A stretch of 9,024 nucleotides of DNA. It comes from Ectopseudomonas composti. GTDB taxonomy: Bacteria > Pseudomonadota > Gammaproteobacteria > Pseudomonadales > Pseudomonadaceae. This document shows, in pieces, positions 1-6,309 of the stretch. The notes below the pieces were generated by a model. That model was not told where the DNA came from and ran no database searches. It was given only the letters and a program-made list of their open reading frames with translations. How positions within the stretch are numbered: the first letter of the stretch is position 1; every line of letters begins with the position of its first letter. The stretch is from contig CAMPIF010000147.1 of NCBI GenBank assembly GCA_946886245.1, positions 1 through 9,024 of the forward strand, given 5' to 3'. The position numbers and the translations under genes are program-made.

Positions 1-55
1 TGCTCGACCAGGCCTTCGAGAAAGAAATCGAGAAAATCGAGAAAGAACGCCAGGA
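1..55 (+). repeat. 55-bp exact direct repeat, copy 1
   Basis: Bases 1-55 are identical to bases 330-384, an offset of 329 bp. The copies diverge at base 56 (g versus c at 385), with no similarity afterwards. The left limit is unknown because the window begins inside the repeat. In both places the repeat is read in the same frame as coding sequence. Confidence 0.97.
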
Positions 56-119
56 GAAAGATGCAAAGCGTGGAACTTTGCAAACTGTTCTCCCCGCCAA
101 CCAAGGCAAAGCACTTTAG
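1..119 (+). CDS. 3' end of a small charged protein, partial at the window edge; paralogous tail or rearranged copy
   Basis: Reading codons from position 3, the frame is open from the window edge to a TAG at 117-119. It begins [17 protein letters not shown], identical in DNA and protein to residues 46-62 of the 73-aa protein encoded at 197-418. The match stops abruptly after position 55, and the rest (about 21 residues, starting EKDAKRGTLQ) has no similarity to the downstream copy. The shared part is a short charged, probably coiled-coil helix. The 5' end and start lie outside the window, so I cannot tell whether this is a true paralogue with its own C-terminus, a gene broken by recombination, or a contig-end artefact. 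No function is recognised. Confidence 0.4.
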   Translation, partial: LDQAFEKEIEKIEKERQEKDAKRGTLQTVLPANQGKAL

Positions 120-196
120 ATTGATCCCTCAGCGCAACAGTGAAACCTGGTGTTTCGGCTGTCGCGTGGGTCGATCACAACCTACAGGTAAAAACA

Positions 197-418
197 GTGA
201 CGAAAGACGAACTGCGCGCCGAACTCGAGCGCCAGGCGCAGCGTTACAAGGATGTATACGGCGGAGAAGTCATCACCTACGCCGCCCAGCCGGACCCCGA
301 CCGCAAACCCTGGCGCAAGAAGCCCAGCCTGCTCGACCAGGCCTTCGAGAAAGAAATCGAGAAAATCGAGAAAGAACGCCAGGACAAGCAGGACGCAGCC
401 GACGAAACCGCCGGCTAG
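197..418 (+). CDS. Uncharacterised 73-aa charged protein with C-terminal helical tail
   Basis: I do not recognise a family with certainty. From the GTG at 197 the product is 73 residues and begins [10 protein letters not shown]. It has an N-terminal helix rich in Glu, Arg and Gln, then a central [18 protein letters not shown] segment, then KKPSLLDQ leading into a strongly charged helix ([17 protein letters not shown]) and an Ala/Asp-rich end. There is no signal peptide or membrane segment, so it is probably cytosolic. The GTG at 197 is preferred because an AGG at 186-188 sits 8 nt upstream. A GTG at 140 in the same frame would add 19 residues but has no visible ribosome-binding site. The codon use looks like real Pseudomonas coding sequence. 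The helix near its end is the one duplicated at the window's left edge. It is convergent with the ATPase gene at 551-2026. Confidence 0.6.
   Translation: MTKDELRAELERQAQRYKDVYGGEVITYAAQPDPDRKPWRKKPSLLDQAFEKEIEKIEKERQDKQDAADETAG
330..384 (+). repeat. 55-bp exact direct repeat, copy 2 (inside the 73-aa gene)
   Basis: This copy is identical to bases 1-55 and encodes the [18 protein letters not shown] part of the small protein at 197-418. It also has an internal near-repeat of atcgagaaa. The intact gene continues for 34 bp past the repeat to its TAG. Confidence 0.97.
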
Positions 419-478
419 TGACACGCTGCCCCAGGCTCCCCGTAGCCGGAGAAGTTCTGGAACAGGCTTTCTACCGTC

Positions 479-498
479 ACTCCCGCGAAGGCGGGAGT
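479..498. repeat. Dispersed-type palindrome (REP/dRS3-like), in the 419-550 convergent gap
   Basis: The arms ACTCCCGC (479-486) and GCGGGAGT (491-498) are perfect inverted repeats around a GAAG loop. The surrounding gtcactcccgcgaaggcggg type of sequence resembles intergenic palindromes found in many copies in several proteobacteria, often mis-translated as [11 protein letters not shown] second, weaker hairpin follows: GCCTC 516-520, 10-nt loop, GAGGC 531-535, then TTTT 536-539. It could give partial termination for the small gene. The rest of the 132-bp gap shows nothing else. Whether this palindrome is multicopy in this genome cannot be seen from one window. Confidence 0.7.
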
Positions 499-550
499 CC
501 AATTGCTCTTGAGCCGCCTCCGCGGGAATCGAGGCTTTTCCAGCACTTAC

Positions 551-2026
551 CTAACGCTTCCTGCTACCCGTCAGCGAGCCCATGAGCCCCCGCACCAGTT
601 GCCGACCAATCTGGTTGGCGGCCTGGCGCAGCGCGCTCTTCATCGCGCTGCCAATCAGATCACTGGCCATATCGCCCAGCCCCGGCTCCGCCTTCCGCTT
701 TTCTGCCGGCTCGACTGGCTCGACATTGCGAGCCTGCTCGGCACGCGCGGTGAGCAGCTCATAGGCCGACTCGCGATCGACAGGCTTGTCGTAGCGCCCA
801 GCCAGCGGCGACTGACGCACCAATGCCGCACGCTCGGCCTCATTCAGCGGGCCGATGCGCGACTGCGGTGGCGCGATGGCCACGCGCTGAACCATGGCCG
901 GTGTGCCTTTTTCCTCCAGCGTGCCGACCAACGCTTCGCCAATGCCCAGTTCGGTGAGCACGCTGAGCGCGCTGAATGCCGGGTTCGGGCGAAAACCATC
1001 GGCCACTGCGCGCAGGGCCTTCTGCTCCTTGGCCGTGAACGCGCGCAAGCCATGCTGAATGCGCAGACCGAGCTGAGCCAAAACATCGTCCGGCAGATCG
1101 CTCGGCGACTGGGTGACGAAATACACCCCGACGCCCTTGGAGCGAATCAGCCGCACCACCTGCTCCAGGCGCTCCTGCAGCGCCTTGGGCGTGCCCTGGA
1201 AGAGCAGGTGCGCCTCGTCGAAGAACAACGCCAGTACCGGTTTGTCGGCGTCACCGCGCTCCGGCAGTTGTTCGAACAGTTCAGCCAACAGCCACAGCAG
1301 GAAGGTTGCATACACCTTGGGTGCCTCATGCACCAGGCGGGAGGCATCGAGCAGATGCACGCGCCCGCGGCCATCACGATCAGGGTGCAGAAGGTCTTCG
1401 AGCTGCAACGCCGGCTCGCCGAACAGGGCCTCGGCACCCTGCTGCTCCAGCCCTGCCAGGCGACGCAACAACGCCTGTGCCGAGGCGCTGGTGAACAGCG
1501 CACTGTCCTCGCCCAGCACCTGCGGATTGTCCTTGAGGTAGCCGAGCAGCGCCTTCAGGTCTTTCAGGTCGAGCAGCAACAAACCTTCGCGGTCAGCCAC
1601 CTTGAACGCCGCATAGAGCGCCGCCTGCTGGCTGTCAGTCAGCTCGAGCAGAGCGCCAAGCAGCAGCGGCCCCATCTCGCTGAGGGTGGTACGCAAAGGG
1701 TGGCCGCTCTGACCATGCACGTCCCACAGCGTCACCGGATAGGCCTGCGGCTGATGATTCAGCCAGGGCATGCTGGCGATGCGCTCGGCGACCTTGCCTC
1801 GCGGCGCGCCGGCAGCGCCCAGACCACACAGATCACCTTTGACATCAGCGGCGAACACTGCCACCCCGGCGTCGCTGAACGTCTCGATCAACCGTTGCAG
1901 GGTCACCGTCTTGCCGGTGCCGGTGGCGCCAGCGATAAGACCGTGACGGTTGGCCAGGCGCAAAGGCTGACCAACCGCCTGACCATCACTGCCAGCACCC
2001 AATACGAACTGTGAATTCAAAGGCAT
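551..2026 (-). CDS. HerA-like P-loop ATPase (DUF853 / helicase HerA-like C-terminal family)
   Basis: A 491-aa protein of the FtsK/HerA ATPase superfamily, DUF853 type. Walker A is GATGTGKT at residues 33-40. Walker B is LALFFDEAH at about 265-273, with acidic D270 and E271. The stretch from VRLIRSKGVG to VTQSP, about 291-308, carries the family's conserved Arg (R295) and sensor-like Gln (Q306), followed by a QLGLRIQHGLRAF segment. A basic C-terminal tail (residues about 455-491) holds amphipathic helices. There is no membrane segment. Family relatives are hexameric DNA-translocase-like ATPases. Archaeal HerA works with the nuclease NurA, but no NurA gene is nearby and the bacterial role is not established. 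The ATG at 2026 has a good Shine-Dalgarno (AGGGGA, 7 nt away). The gene is divergent from the chemoreceptor. A minus-strand -10-like TATAAC at 2064-2059 could drive it, with only weak -35 candidates. A long open frame on the opposite strand is a GC-bias shadow. Confidence 0.92.
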   Translation of the reverse strand: MPLNSQFVLGAGSDGQAVGQPLRLANRHGLIAGATGTGKTVTLQRLIETFSDAGVAVFAADVKGDLCGLGAAGAPRGKVAERIASMPWLNHQPQAYPVTLWDVHGQSGHPLRTTLSEMGPLLLGALLELTDSQQAALYAAFKVADREGLLLLDLKDLKALLGYLKDNPQVLGEDSALFTSASAQALLRRLAGLEQQGAEALFGEPALQLEDLLHPDRDGRGRVHLLDASRLVHEAPKVYATFLLWLLAELFEQLPERGDADKPVLALFFDEAHLLFQGTPKALQERLEQVVRLIRSKGVGVYFVTQSPSDLPDDVLAQLGLRIQHGLRAFTAKEQKALRAVADGFRPNPAFSALSVLTELGIGEALVGTLEEKGTPAMVQRVAIAPPQSRIGPLNEAERAALVRQSPLAGRYDKPVDRESAYELLTARAEQARNVEPVEPAEKRKAEPGLGDMASDLIGSAMKSALRQAANQIGRQLVRGLMGSLTGSRKR

Positions 2027-2043
2027 CTTGCCATCCCCTGGGT

Positions 2044-2071
2044 TAAAGCTTTACTGCAGTTATACCGATAC
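2044..2071 (+). promoter_or_regulatory. Candidate sigma-28 (FliA) promoter for the chemoreceptor gene
   Basis: TAAAGCTT (2044-2051), 12 nt, then ACCGATAC (2064-2071). The enterobacterial FliA consensus is TAAAGTTT - about 11 nt - GCCGATAA. The match is 7 of 8 in the first box and 6 of 8 in the second, with one extra spacer base. It faces the chemoreceptor gene, whose start is about 105 nt past the expected initiation site. Flagellar-sigma control of chemoreceptors is common in Pseudomonas. The overlapping minus-strand TATAAC at 2064-2059 may serve the divergent ATPase gene, so the two promoters could interfere. Confidence 0.6.
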
Positions 2072-2184
2072 AAACAGCAGAACAAACACCCACTCCATCT
2101 GCCGCAACAGCCCGCGAAAACGCTCTTGCAAGCGCAGCCGTGGAATACAAGACTGGTTCCAGAGCCATCCGGACGCAAGACAAC

Positions 2185-4062
2185 ATGAGCAAAAACCTGC
2201 AGTTCAGCCACAAGATTCTGCTCGCAGCCTCCCTGGTGGTGATCGCCGCCTTCTCGCTGTTCACCCTTTACAACGATTACCTGCAGCGCAACGCCATCCG
2301 CGAGGACCTGGAAAGCTATCTGCATGAAATGGGTAACGTGACCGCCAGCAACATCCAGAACTGGTTGTCCGGCCGCATCCTGCTGGTGGAAAGCGCGGCG
2401 CAGTCGATCAGCAACGACAGCGAGCCGGATCGCGTGGTCAAACTGCTGGAACAGAAAGCGCTGACCTCGTCCTTCGCCTTTACCTATCTGGGCACCGAAA
2501 GCGGCGGTTTCACCATGCGCCCTGACGAGCAGATGCCTGCCGACTACGACCCACGCACGCGCCCCTGGTACAAGGATGCCCTGGCCGCCGGCGGCACCAC
2601 CCTTACCGAGCCTTACGTCGATGCCGCCACCGGCGAGCTGATCATCACCATCGCCACCCCGGCCCGGCCCGCAGGCGTGGTCGGTGGCGACCTGAGCCTG
2701 CAGACCCTGGTCAACATCATCAATGCACTGGACTTCGACGGCATCGGCTATGCCTTCCTGGTCAGCGCCGATGGCAAGGTTCTGGTGCACCCGGACAAGG
2801 ACCTGGTGATGAAGAACCTCAAGGACATCTACCCGCAGAACACGCCACGCATCAGCAGCGAATTCAGCGAGGCGCAGCTCGATGGCAACACCCGCATCCT
2901 GACCTTCGCACCGGTCAAGGGCCTGCCCTCGGTCAACTGGCACATCGGCCTGTCGATCGACAAGGCCAAGGCCTACTCCATGCTCACCGAGTTTCGCGCC
3001 TCGGCCATCGTTGCCACGGTGATTGCCGTGGTGCTGATCATTGCCCTGCTCGGCCTGCTGATCCGTGTGCTGATGCAGCCGCTGACCGCCATGGGCAAGG
3101 CCATGCAAGACATCGCCCAGGGCGAAGGCGACCTGACCAAGCGCCTGGCGATCCAGTCCAATGACGAATTCGGCGCCCTGGCGCGCTCCTTCAATCAGTT
3201 CGTCGAACGCATCCACGGCTCCATCCGTGAAGTGTCATCGGCCACCGTCCAGGTCAACGAAGTGGCCAAGCTGGTGGTCAATGCTTCCAATTCCTCGATG
3301 GTCAACTCCGACGAACAGGCCAGCCGTACCAACAGCGTGGCAGCTGCCATCAATCAGCTCGGCGCGGCTGCGCAGGAAATCGCCCGCAACGCCGCCGATG
3401 CCTCGAGCCAGGCATCGGATGCCCGCCATCAGGCAGAAGACGGCGGCAAGGTGGTGCAGCAAGCGATCAGTTCGATGAGCGAGCTGTCGAACAAGATCAG
3501 CGACGCCTGCGCCAAGATCGAGATGCTCAACAGCAAGACGGTGGACATTGGCCAGATCCTCGAAGTGATCAAGAGCATCTCCCAGCAGACCAACCTGCTG
3601 GCGCTCAACGCCGCCATCGAAGCCGCACGGGCCGGTGAAGCCGGGCGCGGCTTCGCCGTGGTCGCCGACGAGGTGCGCAACCTGGCGCACCGCACCCAGG
3701 AGTCGGCGCAGGAAATCGAGAAAATGATCGAGGAACTGCAGGTCGGCTCGCGAGAATCGGTCACCACCATGACCGAGAGCCAGCGTTACAGCGAAGACAG
3801 CGTGGACATCGCCAACCAGGCCGGCGAACGACTGGGTACGGTGACCGCCCGCATCGGCGAGATCGACGGGATGAACCAGTCGGTGGCCACCGCCACCGAG
3901 GAGCAGACTTCGGTGATCGAGTCACTGAACATGGACATCATCGAGATCAACACCCTCAACCAGGAGGGTGTGGAAAACCTGCAGGCCACCCTGCGCGCCT
4001 GCGGCGATCTGGAGCAGCAGGCCGCGCGCCTCAAGCAGATGGTCGACAGTTTCCGAATCTGA
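2185..4062 (+). CDS. Methyl-accepting chemotaxis protein, PctA/PctB/PctC-type amino-acid receptor
   Basis: A 625-aa membrane chemoreceptor. TM1 is at about residues 10-30, a periplasmic dCache_1 ligand domain at about 31-272, TM2 at about 273-296, HAMP at about 297-350, and a cytoplasmic signalling coiled coil with the conserved hairpin tip around 464-504 ([20 protein letters not shown] onward). Ligand-site residues match the amino-acid-binding dCache motif known from PctA: Y121, R126, W128, Y129, Y144, D146 and D169. D169 corresponds to PctA D173, offset by a 4-residue deletion just before GVVGGDLSL. An amino-acid ligand is therefore likely. It should signal through CheA/CheW at the cell pole. 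The protein ends SFRI, with no CheR-binding pentapeptide. I use the ATG at 2185 because [13 protein letters not shown] matches the usual Pct N-terminus. An in-frame ATG at 2140 adds an unlikely 15 residues. The Shine-Dalgarno is weak. Which Pct paralogue it is, and so its exact ligand range, is uncertain; I leave the symbol blank. Confidence 0.95.
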   Translation: MSKNLQFSHKILLAASLVVIAAFSLFTLYNDYLQRNAIREDLESYLHEMGNVTASNIQNWLSGRILLVESAAQSISNDSEPDRVVKLLEQKALTSSFAFTYLGTESGGFTMRPDEQMPADYDPRTRPWYKDALAAGGTTLTEPYVDAATGELIITIATPARPAGVVGGDLSLQTLVNIINALDFDGIGYAFLVSADGKVLVHPDKDLVMKNLKDIYPQNTPRISSEFSEAQLDGNTRILTFAPVKGLPSVNWHIGLSIDKAKAYSMLTEFRASAIVATVIAVVLIIALLGLLIRVLMQPLTAMGKAMQDIAQGEGDLTKRLAIQSNDEFGALARSFNQFVERIHGSIREVSSATVQVNEVAKLVVNASNSSMVNSDEQASRTNSVAAAINQLGAAAQEIARNAADASSQASDARHQAEDGGKVVQQAISSMSELSNKISDACAKIEMLNSKTVDIGQILEVIKSISQQTNLLALNAAIEAARAGEAGRGFAVVADEVRNLAHRTQESAQEIEKMIEELQVGSRESVTTMTESQRYSEDSVDIANQAGERLGTVTARIGEIDGMNQSVATATEEQTSVIESLNMDIIEINTLNQEGVENLQATLRACGDLEQQAARLKQMVDSFRI

Positions 4063-4076
4063 AACGCCCTGTAACC

Positions 4077-4106
4077 AGAAGGGCGCCGCAGCGCCCTTCT
4101 TTTTTT
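4077..4106 (+). terminator. Strong intrinsic terminator of the chemoreceptor gene
   Basis: The perfect 10-bp arms AGAAGGGCGC (4077-4086) and GCGCCCTTCT (4091-4100) surround a CGCA loop and are followed by TTTTTT (4101-4106). It lies 14 nt after the chemoreceptor stop. Its T-run overlaps the stop codon (4105-4107) of the convergent 59-aa gene. Read on the minus strand the same hairpin lacks a T-run, so it would stop that transcript less well. Confidence 0.93.
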
Positions 4107-4284
4107 ATCGCTCATGCTCAGGATCGTCTTCGGCCTGCTCCTGCAACTGACGCCACAGTTCGGCCGCATCGGCGAACTCGGTCCCATGCTCTTCGCTCAG
4201 GGCATCGGGGTCGTATCGCCGTACACAGCCTTCGCCCAGGGTCGGCGGCGCCTTTGAGGTGGCCTTGTCCAGTGGATCGGTCAT
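4105..4284 (-). CDS. Uncharacterised 59-aa acidic protein, third gene after purU
   Basis: A short, strongly acidic soluble protein from MTDPLDKATS to EDDPEHER. It has a Pro/Gly-containing N-terminal half, one Cys (residue 20), a CVRRYDPDAL segment, and a C-terminal helix rich in Glu and Gln around AAELWRQLQEQ. I recognise no domain and assign no function. The ATG at 4284 is chosen because GGAGG lies 10 nt upstream. An in-frame ATG at 4353 would overlap the CBS gene and lacks support. The gene starts 16 bp after the CBS-gene stop, and its ribosome-binding site lies directly behind that stop, which suggests co-transcription and perhaps translational coupling. Confidence 0.68.
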   Translation of the reverse strand: MTDPLDKATSKAPPTLGEGCVRRYDPDALSEEHGTEFADAAELWRQLQEQAEDDPEHER

Positions 4285-4300
4285 GCCGTTCGAGCCTCCA

Positions 4301-4726
4301 TCAACTGGCCTCCAGAGAGCCCTGCTCGTGCTGGGCGAACTCCTTGACGGCACGCAGCACGTCGCACCGACTGATCTGCCCCACCAGACGACCGTGCTCG
4401 ATCACCGGCAATCGCCGCCGCCGCCCGCGCAGAAAGCGCTCGGACAACTCGATGATGTCGGCCTCCGGGCTCACCGTCTCGACGTCGGTGGTCATGTAGG
4501 TGCTGACGGTGCCGCCGACAGCTTCGTAGTAGGCCCCGGAGAGAATGCCACGCAAGCAGTCACCCTCCGACAGCAGGCCTATCAGGTGGCCCTGGGAATC
4601 GACCACCGGCGCACCGGAAATCCGGTGCTCCAGCAATCGATTGATGGCGGTGAACAGATCGGTATCCGACCTGAAGGTCACCAGATGGCGAGTCATGTAG
4701 TCGCGCACCTTGATGGACTTGAGCAT
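4301..4726 (-). CDS. Two-CBS-domain protein (Bateman module)
   Basis: A 141-aa stand-alone pair of CBS domains. CBS1 is at about residues 7-60 (VRDYMTRHLVTF ... GAPVVDSQGHLIGLLSEGDCLRG). CBS2 is at about 74-127 (VSTYMTTDVETVSPEADI ... RLPVIEHGRLVGQISRCDVLRAV). Such pairs usually bind adenosine nucleotides or S-adenosylmethionine and act as energy or metabolite sensors. No enzymatic or DNA-binding domain is attached, so it would have to act on a partner. It is soluble and cytosolic. An Arg-rich stretch (RGRRRR, residues 100-105) in CBS2 could contact phosphate. The ATG at 4726 has an excellent AGGAG 7 nt upstream. A longer form from 4762 has no such support. It begins 45 bp after the purU stop, consistent with one operon; a partnership with PurU is only an inference. 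Confidence 0.9.
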   Translation of the reverse strand: MLKSIKVRDYMTRHLVTFRSDTDLFTAINRLLEHRISGAPVVDSQGHLIGLLSEGDCLRGILSGAYYEAVGGTVSTYMTTDVETVSPEADIIELSERFLRGRRRRLPVIEHGRLVGQISRCDVLRAVKEFAQHEQGSLEAS

Positions 4727-4771
4727 GGGCGTTCTCCTGTGACGTACATCGGGCCGGCCCACGCAGCAGGA

Positions 4772-5623
4772 TCAGTCGAACACCACCGTCTTGTTGTCGT
4801 GCACCAGCACTCGGTCTTCCAAGTGATAGCGTAGCCCACGCGCCAGCACCATCTTCTCCACATCCTTGCCCAGACGCACCATTTCCTCGATATCGTCGCG
4901 ATGGGTCACGCGCACCACGTCCTGCTCGATGATCGGCCCGGCATCCAGCTCCTCGGTGACGTAATGCGAAGTGGCGCCGATCAGCTTCACGCCGCGCAGC
5001 GAAGCCTGGTGGTAGGGTTTGGCGCCAACGAACGACGGCAGGAAGCTGTGATGGATGTTGATCACACGCTGGGCGAATTCGGCGCACAGCGCCGGTGGCA
5101 GAATCTGCATGTAGCGCGCCAGGACGATGACATCGGCCCGATGTTCCTTGACCAGCCGTTCCACCTCGGCGAAGGCCGGCGCCTTGTCCTTGGGGTCGAC
5201 CGGAACATGGAAGTATGGAATGCCATGCCACTCCACCATGCTGCGCAGGTCGTCGTGGTTGGCGATCACGCAGGGAATCTCGCAATCGAGTTCATTGCTG
5301 TGCCAACGGTGCAACAGATCGGCCAGGCAGTGCGACTCACGACTGGCCATCAGCACCACGCGCTTCTTCTGCGCCGAATCGGTGATACGCCACTCCATGG
5401 AGAACTCGCGGGCAATGGGCGAAAACGCCTGCTTGAAACCCTCCAGATCGAACGGCAGCGAGTCGGCACGGATTTCGTGACGCATGAAGAACCAGCCACT
5501 CTGTGTATCGGAGTGGTGACTGGCTTCGGTAATCCAGCCGTTATAGGTAGCGAGGAAATTACTGACTTTGGCAACGATGCCGACGCGGTCAGGGCAGGAG
5601 ATGACCAATCTGAACGTGCGCAT
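4772..5623 (-). CDS. purU: Formyltetrahydrofolate deformylase
   Basis: Hydrolyses 10-formyltetrahydrofolate to formate and tetrahydrofolate, balancing the one-carbon pool and, in bacteria with PurT, supplying formate for purine synthesis. The 283-aa length is typical. An N-terminal ACT-like domain (residues about 4-80, RLVISCPDRVGIVAKVSNFL) precedes a formyltransferase-fold catalytic domain (about 88-283). The catalytic triad of this fold is present: N189 and H191 in INIHHSFLPSF, and D227 in ELDAGPI. Their spacing (2 and 36) is the same as Asn106/His108/Asp144 of E. coli glycinamide ribonucleotide transformylase. The GAKPYHQA segment is also typical. The start is the ATG at 5623 (MRTFRLVIS); the open frame runs further upstream but that part is not PurU-like. 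The Shine-Dalgarno is GGGG, 7 nt away. It leads the run purU - CBS - 59-aa gene and is divergent from mvaT. A minus-strand -10-like TAGAAT lies at 5663-5658. Confidence 0.96.
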   Translation of the reverse strand: MRTFRLVISCPDRVGIVAKVSNFLATYNGWITEASHHSDTQSGWFFMRHEIRADSLPFDLEGFKQAFSPIAREFSMEWRITDSAQKKRVVLMASRESHCLADLLHRWHSNELDCEIPCVIANHDDLRSMVEWHGIPYFHVPVDPKDKAPAFAEVERLVKEHRADVIVLARYMQILPPALCAEFAQRVINIHHSFLPSFVGAKPYHQASLRGVKLIGATSHYVTEELDAGPIIEQDVVRVTHRDDIEEMVRLGKDVEKMVLARGLRYHLEDRVLVHDNKTVVFD

Positions 5624-5667
5624 AACTAAACCCCACTGGCGGCGCAAAAAGTCGGCCATTCTAACGA

Positions 5668-5679
5668 TTTGCCGGCAAA
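5668..5679. promoter_or_regulatory. 12-bp perfect palindrome upstream of purU (possible operator)
   Basis: TTTGCCGGCAAA is fully self-complementary. It lies 45 bp upstream of the purU start and 4 bp from a minus-strand -10-like TAGAAT (5663-5658), so it would fall in the promoter spacer. It does not resemble the E. coli PurR box. A second hairpin-type repeat lies further upstream: CGGGCAC 5715-5721, 6-nt loop, GTGCCCG 5728-5734. Regulator unknown. Confidence 0.35.
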
Positions 5680-5765
5680 ACTGCAGCAGCCATACACCTG
5701 CAAAAGCCCGCGACCGGGCACCCGGAAGTGCCCGAGTTGAGCGCACCGAAAACTTCAGCAGCTAG

Positions 5766-5815
5766 TTGCAGTAGCCGATTTAATTCAAGCCTGAGCGACA
5801 CATAGGGTTGCAGTA
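5766..5815 (+). repeat. Pair of TTGCAGTA direct repeats upstream of mvaT
   Basis: TTGCAGTA occurs at 5766-5773 and 5808-5815, exactly 42 bp apart (about four helical turns). The second copy runs into an ACTGCAGT palindrome (5817-5824). The pair lies upstream of the putative mvaT -35. The spacing would put the two copies on the same DNA face, as for a dimeric or oligomeric regulator. No regulator is identified and chance is possible. Confidence 0.4.
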
Positions 5816-5841
5816 CACTGCAGTTATTTTGTGGCCTGCTG

Positions 5842-5870
5842 TTTACTTGCTATAAGTGCATGACTATTAT
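5842..5870 (+). promoter_or_regulatory. Candidate sigma-70 promoter of mvaT
   Basis: TTTACT (5842-5847, 4 of 6 to TTGACA), a 17-nt spacer, and TATTAT (5865-5870, 5 of 6 to TATAAT). The predicted start is near 5877, giving a leader of about 40 nt. An overlapping alternative is TTGTGG (5829-5834) with TATAAG (5851-5856), spacer 16. The surrounding DNA is clearly more AT-rich than the coding sequence, as expected if the promoter is also an MvaT/MvaU target. Confidence 0.55.
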
Positions 5871-5918
5871 TAGGTCACTGTTGACTACCACAGACTTATT
5901 CACGCCAAGGTAATGCCC

Positions 5919-6293
5919 ATGTCGCTGATCAACGAATACCGCAATATCGAAGAAAGCATCAAAGAGCTCCAAGAGCGTCTGAAGAACATGTCGCAAGACG
6001 ACAAGCTGAAGAAAGAGCTGGAATTCGAAGGCAAGCTGCGCACCCTGATGGGCGAATATCAGAAGTCGCTGCGCGACATCATCGCCCTGCTCGATCCTGA
6101 GGCCAAAACCGGCAAAGGCGTACGCGCCAGCAAGCCTGTTGCTGCCAAGCGCGCGCGCAAGGTCAAGCAGTACAAGAACCCGCACAGCGGCGAAGTGATC
6201 GAAACCAAAGGCGGCAACCACAAGACTCTGAAAGAGTGGAAAGCCAAGTGGGGCGCCGACGTCGTCGAAGGTTGGGCCACACTGCTGGGCTAA
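5919..6293 (+). CDS. mvaT: H-NS-family xenogeneic silencer MvaT
   Basis: A 124-aa nucleoid-associated regulator that binds AT-rich DNA, forms filaments and silences horizontally acquired and surface-structure genes in Pseudomonas. The N-terminal part (about residues 1-60, INEYRNIEESIKELQERLK onward) is the coiled-coil oligomerisation region. A flexible linker runs over about 61-78. The C-terminal DNA-binding domain (about 79-124) has the residues of the MvaT AT-pincer/XGN mode: R80 plus G99 and N100 in ETKGGNHKTLKEWKAKWG. The length and numbering equal those of P. aeruginosa MvaT. The ATG at 5919 is preferred over the in-frame ATG at 5913 because AAGG (5907-5910) is 8 nt from 5919 but only 2 nt from 5913. 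It is divergent from purU and monocistronic, with a terminator 16 nt after the stop. The paralogue MvaU is the main alternative name, but the sequence fits MvaT better from memory. Confidence 0.95.
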   Translation: MSLINEYRNIEESIKELQERLKNMSQDDKLKKELEFEGKLRTLMGEYQKSLRDIIALLDPEAKTGKGVRASKPVAAKRARKVKQYKNPHSGEVIETKGGNHKTLKEWKAKWGADVVEGWATLLG

Positions 6294-6309
6294 TTCCTGA
6301 GCGACACCC

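Noticed and set aside
140..196. N-terminal extension of the 73-aa protein from GTG 140
   Set aside because: No ribosome-binding site at 140. GTG 197 has AGG at a suitable distance. The longer form cannot be fully excluded.
1..384. 55-bp direct repeats as attachment sites of an integrated element
   Set aside because: Only 274 bp lie between them, with no integrase, tRNA or mobile gene, and the repeats are coding in both copies.
503..2014. Long + strand open frame (503 codons) opposite the HerA-like gene
   Set aside because: It is the antisense shadow of a GC-rich gene. The translation is rich in Arg, Gln, His and Leu with no recognisable domain, while the minus strand carries clear ATPase motifs.
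2017..3216. Minus-strand open frame (399 codons) opposite the chemoreceptor
   Set aside because: Low-complexity shadow rich in Gly, Asp, Gln and Val. The + strand encodes an unmistakable chemoreceptor.
4259..4834. + strand open frame (191 codons) across the CBS gene
   Set aside because: Antisense shadow. The minus strand shows two CBS domains and good ribosome-binding sites.
5624..5746. N-terminal extension of PurU to the upstream ATG
   Set aside because: The extra 41 residues have no similarity to PurU, and 283 aa from 5623 is the normal family length.
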